Of a stretch of 7,269 nt of DNA, positions 1-5,281 are shown one piece after another. The notes beneath the pieces were generated by a model. It was not told the DNA's origin. It did not search any database and was given only the letters and a program-made list of their open reading frames with translations. Location of the stretch: positions 1 to 7,269 of the forward strand of contig JAHHST010000072.1 of NCBI GenBank assembly GCA_020025055.1, written 5' to 3'. Made by a program: the position numbers and the translations under genes. Within the stretch, counting starts at the first letter, position 1; each line of letters begins with the position of its first letter. The stretch is from Longicatena sp. (GTDB lineage Bacteria > Bacillota_I > Bacilli_A > Erysipelotrichales > Erysipelotrichaceae).

Positions 1-46
1 AAAATGAAAAGCAGGAGTTCTTTCATTATTTGAATTATAACTCCTG
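1..46 (-). terminator. Intrinsic terminator downstream of scpB, probably bidirectional
   Basis: An 8-bp perfect stem pairs CAGGAGTT (12-19) with AACTCCTG (39-46). The loop can form a second short stem (TTCA 22-25 with TGAA 31-34). Read on the minus strand, the hairpin is followed by CTTTTCATTTT (11 down to 1), which suits termination of the scpA-scpB transcript. Read on the plus strand it is followed by TTATTTTTG, so it could also stop a convergent plus-strand gene lying left of the window. No such gene is visible here. The stem and both T-rich tails are seen directly; two-way function is inferred. Confidence 0.85.
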
Positions 47-94
47 TTATTTTTGTCATCTTAACTTAATGACATTGGACTTTCGTCCTCTTTT
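1..94 (-). repeat. Left copy of a repeat-plus-terminator element, in the 3' region of scpB
   Basis: Read on the minus strand from 94 downwards, this stretch has four parts: AAAAGAGG (94-87), an 8-nt apex ACGAAAGT (86-79), a 19-nt block CCAATGTCATTAAGTTAAG (78-60), and after about 13 nt the terminator at 46-1. The apex and its flanks form a GGAC/GTCC stem closed by a GAAA (GNRA-class) tetraloop at 77-88. The 19-nt block and the AAAAGAGG half recur exactly near the right end (7141-7174) in the opposite orientation. The element begins 2 nt after the scpB stop codon, so it would be the 3' untranslated region of the scpAB message. Its function is unknown. Confidence 0.75.
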
Positions 95-95
95 A

Positions 96-641
96 TTATT
101 CAAATAATTCTTCTTCATTTTCTTGTTTATATTCTGGTAATTCGGGTAATTCATTTAAACTTTGTAATTTAAATGTATCCATGAATTCATTTGTAACTTC
201 ATACAAAAATGGTCTACCTGGAGCATCCGTCCTGCCACATTCTTTTATCAAATTTCTTGCGAGCAATTTACGAATCATCATATCGCAGCTAACTCCTCGA
301 ATTTCTTCTATTTCCACACGAGTGATTGGTTGCTTATATGCAATAATTGCCAATGTCTCCATTGCAGCATTTGATAATACTGCAACCTTTGTAGAAGAAA
401 AAAAACGTTGTGCATAAGGATGTATACTTTCTTTTGATACAAATTTATAAATTCCTCCAAAACAAACCAACTCGATTCCATGACAATCATTTAAATACTC
501 ATCCATCATCTGATGTAGTGTTTGTTGTATTTCCTCTTTAGTTGCTTCTTCAACACATGCATTCAATTGTTGAATCGTTACACCTTCATCCCCACTTAAA
601 AAAAGTAATCCTTCAAAAATTGATTTTAAGTTATTCATCAT
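96..641 (-). CDS. scpB: ScpB, segregation and condensation protein B
   Basis: ScpB dimerises and binds the ScpA kleisin, which bridges the SMC ATPase heads in the bacterial condensin that compacts and segregates newly replicated origins on the nucleoid. The 181-aa product has the usual family length and two winged-helix regions. The first runs from about residue 5 to 75 and opens with EGLLFLSGDEGVTIQQL. The second, about 88-160, carries the family hallmark LAIIAYKQPITRVEIEEIRG (97-116) and GRPFLYEV. The tail (163-181) is acidic, as in other ScpBs. The start is a double ATG (641 and 638). The first is preferred because AAGGGGAG, inside the last codons of scpA, sits 9 nt before it. The scpA stop is only 4 nt upstream, so translation of the two is probably coupled in about matched amounts. 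Nothing looks broken. Confidence 0.96.
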   Translation of the reverse strand: MMNNLKSIFEGLLFLSGDEGVTIQQLNACVEEATKEEIQQTLHQMMDEYLNDCHGIELVCFGGIYKFVSKESIHPYAQRFFSSTKVAVLSNAAMETLAIIAYKQPITRVEIEEIRGVSCDMMIRKLLARNLIKECGRTDAPGRPFLYEVTNEFMDTFKLQSLNELPELPEYKQENEEELFE

Positions 642-645
642 TACT

Positions 646-1371
646 TTACTCTCCCCTTACAATCCATATTGTTTCATCTTCATCAATCGTAAACGTAATT
701 TCTTTATGTTTGATTAAATCCAAAATAGATAAAAATGTTACAATAATCATATGTAAATTATCACAATCATCACACAAATTTTCAAAGCTCATTTTCCCGA
801 CAAAATTTTTTAACCTTGCCTTTATTTGAAGTACTCTTTCGTCTAAAGAGATTTCTTTTACAGTCATTTTTGTTTCCAACGGATGAGATAGTGCTCTTCT
901 TCTTAAAACTCGATTCATCGCTTTAATTAAGTCATAAGGATTTCCCTCAATTCTCGGTTTTGCATTGGCATGAATCCACTGATTTGTTTCTTCACTCATT
1001 GGCTTTCCCATTAAAAGCTGACGTTCTTCATACTTTTCTTCAAATTTTTTACTAACTTCTTTATATCGTTGGTATTCCAATAAACGTTTTACTAATTTTT
1101 CACGTTGATCTTCTTCATATTCTTCTTCAATTACAACTTTTTCTCTAGGTAATAATTTCTTGCTTTTATATTCTAATAAACCTGCAAGTTCTGTTAAATA
1201 TTCACTTGCTATTTCTAAACGCATTGATTCCATGGCATTGATATAATGTAAATATTGATCTGTTAAAATATTCATATCTAAATCAAATAAATCCAATTTA
1301 TTATCTTTTATTAAATGTAACATTAAATCTAATGGACCTTCAAATTGATCGATTGTAATTGTAAATGCCAT
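646..1371 (-). CDS. scpA: ScpA, segregation and condensation protein A (kleisin)
   Basis: ScpA is the kleisin subunit of SMC-ScpAB. Its N-terminal helices bind the neck of one SMC and its C-terminal winged helix binds the cap of the other, while the middle carries ScpB. The 241-aa sequence shows the N-terminal signature FEGPLDLMLHLIKDNKLDLF (10-29), which is nearly diagnostic of the family. A charged linker follows (about 78-125, rich in Glu and Lys), then a C-terminal winged helix (about 165-240) ending ETIWIVRGE. Length is normal for the family. The ATG at 1371 is preceded by GAGGTGAT, a good ribosome site. The gene has its own promoter just after the spoVA terminator, so it can be expressed in growing cells independently of the sporulation operon upstream. 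Its 3' end supplies the scpB ribosome site. Confidence 0.96.
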   Translation of the reverse strand: MAFTITIDQFEGPLDLMLHLIKDNKLDLFDLDMNILTDQYLHYINAMESMRLEIASEYLTELAGLLEYKSKKLLPREKVVIEEEYEEDQREKLVKRLLEYQRYKEVSKKFEEKYEERQLLMGKPMSEETNQWIHANAKPRIEGNPYDLIKAMNRVLRRRALSHPLETKMTVKEISLDERVLQIKARLKNFVGKMSFENLCDDCDNLHMIIVTFLSILDLIKHKEITFTIDEDETIWIVRGE

Positions 1372-1389
1372 ATCATCACCTCGTTCCTT

Positions 1390-1398
1390 ATTATAACA
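1390..1398 (-). promoter_or_regulatory. Extended -10 promoter for scpA-scpB
   Basis: On the minus strand the bases TGTTATAAT (1398-1390) form a perfect -10 hexamer with the TGn extension. No good -35 hexamer lies 16-18 bp upstream, which is common for extended -10 promoters. The expected start is near 1383-1385, leaving a leader of only about 12-14 nt that is almost wholly the ribosome site. The promoter abuts the T-run of the spoVA terminator. Function is inferred from the motif and from the need to transcribe scpAB in vegetative cells. Confidence 0.6.
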
Positions 1399-1435
1399 AA
1401 AAAAGGATAAATTATATAGTTCTTTATTTATCCTT
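1398..1435 (-). terminator. Terminator of the spoVA operon, overlapping the end of spoVAF
   Basis: Read on the minus strand, AAGGATAAAT (1435-1426) pairs perfectly over 10 bp with ATTTATCCTT (1412-1403), with a 13-nt loop. The hairpin runs into a T-tract (1404-1398). The first arm contains the last codons of spoVAF (Lys-Asp-Lys) and reaches into its TAA stop (1424-1426). It separates the sporulation operon from the housekeeping scpAB genes. The stem and T-run are seen directly. A translating ribosome at the stop codon would cover the 5' arm, so some readthrough is conceivable. Confidence 0.85.
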
Positions 1436-2782
1436 CTTTAACGTGATTGATTTACCTATAAGCATTCGATAACATTCTCGATAAGAAAATGGAATAAGTG
1501 GATATAAATATGGGAATTTAATTGTTTTTGTAGATAATAAAACAATGATATGTAGAAATACCCCAATGCAGAAACCAACTTGTCCAAAAAATAATGCTAA
1601 CATTCCTATAAAAATACGAAACATTTTATTTGCTAATGACAATTCATACGATGGAGTCAATAAATTTCCAATATTACTAAGTGCAATCATAATTAAGATT
1701 TCTTTCGTATACGCACCTAATTCAATTGCCATGTCCCCTAATAAGAACACAGCAATAAAACTCATTATACTAGATAAAATCATTGGTGTATGAATTAACG
1801 ATTGACGTATCCACTCTACAACTATATCCGCAAATATTACTTGAAATCCAAATGTATAGATATGTATTTCTTTCATTGGAAGATTTAACATGGTTGGATT
1901 TTGGTCAACCAATAATGCAATCCATAAAGGCAACAAATATAATGAAAATAGGATTCCAACCATTCTTATAACCCTAGTAAACAAAGCTATAATTGTTGTT
2001 TGTGTATACTCTTCAATTTGTTTTGTTTGTTCAAAAAAAGTAGTAGGAATAATAATTGCAGTTGGACAATTATCTACTAAAACAACAACATATCCTTGTA
2101 ATAAATGAATGGAACAAATATCTGGACGTTCTGTATAACGAACATGTGGATAAGGATTTACTGTTTTTCCATATAATTTTTCTACTAACACTCGTTCACT
2201 TAGTATTTCTGTTTCATCAATTGTGCGCAACCGATGGAGGAAATCATCCAGAACATCTTGATCAACAAGATGTTCGATATATGCATATGCAATATCTGTC
2301 CTTGTTTTAATTCCTTCTTTATTTAATACAATATGCAATTTTGGATCTCGTATTCTTCTTCGTATTAAACCAACATTCAATATAATATTTTCTACAAATC
2401 CATCATGAGCGCCTCGTATACTTCTTTCTACATTGGGTTCTGCTGTACTTCGTGATGGATAATGCCTTGTTTCAATGCAAAAATAGTTATCATTTGTATC
2501 TAATAATGCTATACATTGCCCACTCAAAATATTTGTAATTGCCATATTTTCATCTTCTAACATAGATACTGAACCAGGATAAAAAGTCAATTCTATCTGA
2601 CTTGTTGCACTAATGGTTAAACCTTCTACAAGAGATGTAATCAGTTGACTGTCAGATAAAGAAGATATAAAAATAAGTACCATTTCATGTTGCTGAACAC
2701 AAATCTCTCTTATTACCACATCAAAAGAAGGTACGATTGCTTTTTTAATAGAGTTTGTTCTCTTTTGTAATTGTTCGTTCAT
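1424..2782 (-). CDS. spoVAF: SpoVAF, GerA-family spore germination membrane protein
   Basis: This 452-aa protein belongs to the GerA/SpoVAF family of spore inner-membrane proteins. In Bacillus, SpoVAF partners with FigP and amplifies the germination signal (from memory). The soluble N-terminal part shows family motifs: VIREI (23-27), GFVENIILNVGLIRRRI (128-144), TRTDIAYAYIEHL (160-172) and ERPDICSIHLLQGYVVVLVD (218-237) followed by IIIPTTFF (243-250). The C-terminal half is hydrophobic, with likely membrane segments near 271-292, 308-326, 334-356 and 385-416. It is somewhat shorter than the roughly 490-aa Bacillus protein. Its ATG overlaps the spoVAE stop as ATGA, and no Shine-Dalgarno sequence is visible before it, so translation probably depends on termination-reinitiation. 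A GerAA germinant-receptor subunit is the alternative, but no GerB or GerC gene is next to it and the position after spoVAE favours SpoVAF. Confidence 0.88.
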   Translation of the reverse strand: MNEQLQKRTNSIKKAIVPSFDVVIREICVQQHEMVLIFISSLSDSQLITSLVEGLTISATSQIELTFYPGSVSMLEDENMAITNILSGQCIALLDTNDNYFCIETRHYPSRSTAEPNVERSIRGAHDGFVENIILNVGLIRRRIRDPKLHIVLNKEGIKTRTDIAYAYIEHLVDQDVLDDFLHRLRTIDETEILSERVLVEKLYGKTVNPYPHVRYTERPDICSIHLLQGYVVVLVDNCPTAIIIPTTFFEQTKQIEEYTQTTIIALFTRVIRMVGILFSLYLLPLWIALLVDQNPTMLNLPMKEIHIYTFGFQVIFADIVVEWIRQSLIHTPMILSSIMSFIAVFLLGDMAIELGAYTKEILIMIALSNIGNLLTPSYELSLANKMFRIFIGMLALFFGQVGFCIGVFLHIIVLLSTKTIKFPYLYPLIPFSYRECYRMLIGKSITLKKDK

Positions 2783-3126
2783 GATTTTGATTTACATAAT
2801 AATGCAGCAAAAAAAGCAAATAAAATTCCACTCGTTATGCCTGCTGCTGTTAAATCAAACATACCTAATAATATTCCTATGATACCCTCTTTTTCTGCCT
2901 TTGCCAATGCTCCATGAATTAAACTATGTCCAAAACTTGTAATTGGAAGACTAGCTCCCATACCTGCAAAAGAAATCAATTTGTCATATAAACTAAAGGT
3001 ATCTAAAAATGCACCTATCGCAACAAATATAGAAGTTATATGACCAGCTGTAAGTTTTGTATGGTCATATATAATTTGTGCAATGAGACAAATACTTCCA
3101 CAAACCAAAAATGATTTCCAAATCAT
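2779..3126 (-). CDS. spoVAE: SpoVAE (SpoVAEb type), DPA channel membrane subunit
   Basis: This small, very hydrophobic protein of the forespore inner membrane is part of the SpoVA channel for Ca-DPA uptake during sporulation and release at germination. At 115 aa it matches the SpoVAEb subfamily. The hallmark segment is LISFAGMGASLPITSFGHSL (50-69), followed by IHGAL (70-74). Likely membrane helices are about 4-20, 27-44, 50-66 and 84-112. The ATG at 3126 lies 2 nt after the spoVAD stop, with AAGGAG formed by the last codons of spoVAD 9 nt upstream. Its TGA overlaps the ATG of spoVAF. It resembles SpoVAC in the FAG/GAG-PITSFGxSL region, as known for this paralogous pair. No SpoVAEa gene is present. 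Confidence 0.93.
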   Translation of the reverse strand: MIWKSFLVCGSICLIAQIIYDHTKLTAGHITSIFVAIGAFLDTFSLYDKLISFAGMGASLPITSFGHSLIHGALAKAEKEGIIGILLGMFDLTAAGITSGILFAFFAALLCKSKS

Positions 3127-3128
3127 TT

Positions 3129-4121
3129 CTATTCACTCCTTTCATATACAATTCCATGTGCAATACAAGGAATACTGTTTTTCTGTTGTACAGCAACAGG
3201 AGAAAGCAACGCTCCTGTTGCTAAGACCATTACTCTACGATATTGTCCATCTTCAATTCTTTTAAATAGATCTGCGATGCTGACGCACATACTACATGCA
3301 CATCCACTACCACCACAAAATACATCTTGCTGATCTATATCATAAATGCGAAGACCACAATCACTAATTCGTTCCATATGCGTATGCCCTTCCGTTTGTA
3401 ATAACTCCTTAAAAAAAGATAATCCTACACTAGATAAATCTCCTGTTATGATCAAATCAAAATCTTCCAATGTCTGATTTGTTTGTTTTAAATAAGTATC
3501 TAATGTATCAAAAGCTGCCGGTGCCATAGCAAGTCCCATATCATTTGCATCTTTATGATTCCAATCTACAATTCTTCCTGGAATAAATTCACTTACTTTT
3601 ATTTTAGTTTTATGATTACCTAAAAGAATCATCCCTGCACCTGTAACTGTTGTTGTCGTTGTTTCTTTTTTTTGAATACCATATTCATTAGGAAACCGGA
3701 ATTGTCTTTCTGCAACCGCTGTATGCGAACTTGTAAAAGCTAACGCATGCGAAACCATATCCCTATCTACTAATAATGATGCCATTCCAATTGCAAGAGA
3801 ACTAGTAGCACAAGCTGCATATACTCCTAAAAATGTACAAGGTAATGTTTTTGCAAAATAATGCGAACTTGTTAATTGATTAACCAAATCACCACCAACA
3901 GCAATATCTCCTTCACTTATTTCATAATTACTTTTGTTTACAAGATATTGATATGCATCCTTTAATAAACGTTGTTCTGCTTTTTCAAATGTTTTCTCTT
4001 CACAATAAAAATCATCATACTCTTTATCAAAGTTTCCATGCAAAGGACCTTGCTTTTCGTTTGGCCCAACAACTGCAGCACTTGACTGAACATATACATT
4101 CCTCAACTGTATTCTTTTCAT
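3129..4121 (-). CDS. spoVAD: SpoVAD, DPA-binding thiolase-fold protein
   Basis: SpoVAD is a peripheral protein on the outer face of the spore inner membrane that binds dipicolinic acid and docks on the SpoVAC/SpoVAE membrane parts. The 330-aa sequence is close to the family's usual length of about 340. Family landmarks are VYVQSSAAVVGP (9-20), GPLHGNFDKEYDDFYCEE (25-42), SSHTAVAERQFRFPNEYG (131-148), TTTTTVTGAG (154-163) and FCGGSGCACS (268-277). The thiolase-like nucleophile position is kept as YAACATSS (Cys104), but the other thiolase catalytic motifs are not evident, so a ligand-binding role is more likely than catalysis. The ATG at 4121 has GGAGG 7 nt upstream, encoded by the final Gly-Gly codons of spoVAC. 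The reading frame is intact. Confidence 0.95.
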   Translation of the reverse strand: MKRIQLRNVYVQSSAAVVGPNEKQGPLHGNFDKEYDDFYCEEKTFEKAEQRLLKDAYQYLVNKSNYEISEGDIAVGGDLVNQLTSSHYFAKTLPCTFLGVYAACATSSLAIGMASLLVDRDMVSHALAFTSSHTAVAERQFRFPNEYGIQKKETTTTTVTGAGMILLGNHKTKIKVSEFIPGRIVDWNHKDANDMGLAMAPAAFDTLDTYLKQTNQTLEDFDLIITGDLSSVGLSFFKELLQTEGHTHMERISDCGLRIYDIDQQDVFCGGSGCACSMCVSIADLFKRIEDGQYRRVMVLATGALLSPVAVQQKNSIPCIAHGIVYERSE

Positions 4122-4124
4122 ATT

Positions 4125-4565
4125 TTAACCTCCAAACAATACATATCGTATCAATCCAAATATGAAGGCTGAAGCAATCCCATAGGTTAATACAGAACCA
4201 GCTAGTTTAAACATATTTGAGCCTATTCCATAAATTGGGCCTTCACTTTTCCCTTCAATTGCACAAGAAGCTAATGAATTCGCAAACCCTGAGATTGGAA
4301 TAAATAAGCCAGCACCACAATGTTGTGCTAATTTATCATAAACTCCTAATCCAGTTAAAATAACTGTTATTAAAATTACAATTACGATTGTTATAGCAGT
4401 TGCCATTTGCTTGTCAAATTTAAAATACGATTGAATCACCATCATAATCAATTGTGCTATGGCTGCAAGCGTTCCTCCACTAAGAAAAGCAATCATTTCA
4501 TTTTTAATATAATGTTGTTTAGGCGCATGTTTCTTTGATATATGCTTAATTTCTGTTTGATTCAT
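4125..4565 (-). CDS. spoVAC: SpoVAC, DPA channel membrane protein
   Basis: SpoVAC is the membrane subunit of the SpoVA complex; the Bacillus protein behaves as a mechanosensitive channel that releases Ca-DPA during germination. The 146-aa product matches the family length. The N-terminus is charged (1-22), then hydrophobic segments lie near 25-46, 55-74, 84-100 and 120-143. The signature GLGVYDKLAQHCGAGLFIPI (72-91), SGFANSLASCAIEGKSEGPI (92-111) and YGIGSNMFKLAGSVLTYG (112-129) is unmistakable. It is the first gene of the operon here: no spoVAA or spoVAB precedes it. The ATG at 4565 is chosen because GGAGGT lies 6 nt upstream; another ATG at 4570 is out of frame. A sigma-G-type promoter lies just before the ribosome site. 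Only 3 nt separate its stop from spoVAD. Confidence 0.95.
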   Translation of the reverse strand: MNQTEIKHISKKHAPKQHYIKNEMIAFLSGGTLAAIAQLIMMVIQSYFKFDKQMATAITIVIVILITVILTGLGVYDKLAQHCGAGLFIPISGFANSLASCAIEGKSEGPIYGIGSNMFKLAGSVLTYGIASAFIFGLIRYVLFGG

Positions 4566-4585
4566 ACATTACCTCCATTCAATGC

Positions 4586-4615
4586 TAGTATGAACCATTC
4601 CATTCTGAATATGTA
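4586..4615 (-). promoter_or_regulatory. Sigma-G-type forespore promoter of the spoVA operon
   Basis: On the minus strand a TACATA (4615-4610) is followed by a 17-bp spacer and CATACTA (4592-4586). The -10 matches the known sigma-G consensus CATACTA exactly, and the -35 differs from TGnATA at one base. The predicted start is near 4579, giving a leader of about 14 nt that ends in the spoVAC ribosome site. Forespore-specific sigma-G control of spoVA is established in Bacillus, so motif and context agree. Sigma-F reads related sequences, but the GGnnAnAnTR -10 pattern is not in register here. Confidence 0.82.
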
Positions 4616-4692
4616 AACAAAATATCTATTTTTTTATAGTTATACATAGTTAAAATTATCCCAAATACAAAGTTATAAACGAAAAAAAATTG

Positions 4693-4718
4693 TATAATAA
4701 CTATATACAAAAGAGAAG
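4693..4718 (+). promoter_or_regulatory. Probable -10 element and ribosome site of the Nudix gene
   Basis: TATAAT (4693-4698) is a perfect -10 hexamer preceded by TTG. No convincing -35 is present: the best candidate, AGTTAT at 4671-4676 with a 16-bp spacer, is poor. Transcription would begin near 4705. The ribosome site AGAGAAG (about 4712-4718) then sits 7 nt before the ATG at 4726. This arrangement decides the start codon: an in-frame TTG at 4690 overlaps the -10 and would lie upstream of the transcript. Confidence 0.6.
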
Positions 4719-4725
4719 TAATATT

Positions 4726-5253
4726 ATGGAAAAAAAACAATCATCAACATTAGTTTTTGAAGGAAACATCTTTAAAGTCACACATGATCAAGTAGAAATC
4801 AATCAAACTACATATTCCCGTGATGTTGTCCATCATCATGGTGGTGTTGGTATTCTTGCAATGCAGGATGAACAAATATTATTTGTAAAACAATATCGAT
4901 ATGCCATACAACAAACAACCATTGAAATTCCTGCAGGTAAACTTGAACAAAATGAAGATCCATATATTTGTGGACTACGTGAACTTGAGGAAGAAAGTGG
5001 ATATACTACTTCCAAATTAGAAACACTATGTACTATGTATTCAACTCCAGGGTTCTGTAATGAAAAATTATATCTATACTGGACCAATCAACTTAAAAAA
5101 GTTCAAAATCCACTACCTATGGATGAAGATGAAAATATTGAAATTCAATGGATTTCAATATCAGAAGCACTATCCATGATTGAATTAGGACTAATTCATG
5201 ATGCAAAAACAATCATTGCTATACAATATGCAGCATTACATTTTCTAAATTAA
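4726..5253 (+). CDS. nudF: Nudix hydrolase, ADP-ribose pyrophosphatase (NudF-like)
   Basis: The protein probably hydrolyses ADP-ribose to AMP and ribose 5-phosphate in the cytoplasm. The 175-aa product has a complete Nudix box from Gly71 to Tyr93: G-x5-E77-x7-R85-E86-L-x-E89-E90-x-G92-Y. All metal-binding glutamates are present. EIPAGKLE (67-74) leading into the box and YSTPGFCNEKLYLY (105-118) after it are typical of the ADP-ribose pyrophosphatase subgroup (NudF/YqkG in Bacillus) rather than of MutT or diadenosine polyphosphate hydrolases. The ATG at 4726 is preferred over an in-frame TTG at 4690 because a -10 hexamer covers the latter and AGAGAAG precedes the former. The gene is divergent from spoVA, stands alone in its transcript and ends in a hairpin shared with the convergent gene. 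Substrate specificity is inferred. Confidence 0.9.
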   Translation: MEKKQSSTLVFEGNIFKVTHDQVEINQTTYSRDVVHHHGGVGILAMQDEQILFVKQYRYAIQQTTIEIPAGKLEQNEDPYICGLRELEEESGYTTSKLETLCTMYSTPGFCNEKLYLYWTNQLKKVQNPLPMDEDENIEIQWISISEALSMIELGLIHDAKTIIAIQYAALHFLN

Positions 5254-5276
5254 AAGCGTACTAATCAAGTACGCTT
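5254..5276. terminator. Shared hairpin between convergent nudF and the MutS-like gene
   Basis: A perfect 8-bp stem pairs AAGCGTAC (5254-5261) with GTACGCTT (5269-5276) around a 7-nt loop, starting directly after the nudF TAA and ending 5 bp before the stop codon of the minus-strand gene. The minus-strand transcript continues into TTAATTTAG, a moderate T-rich tail. The plus-strand tail (CATTACTATT) is weak. It probably ends both genes, more efficiently on the minus strand. Confidence 0.72.
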
Positions 5277-5281
5277 CATTA

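Noticed and set aside
4690..5253. A longer Nudix protein starting at the in-frame TTG at 4690.
   Set aside because: The TTG overlaps the probable -10 hexamer TATAAT (4693-4698) and has no ribosome site, while the ATG at 4726 has AGAGAAG at proper distance and begins at the usual family N-terminus.
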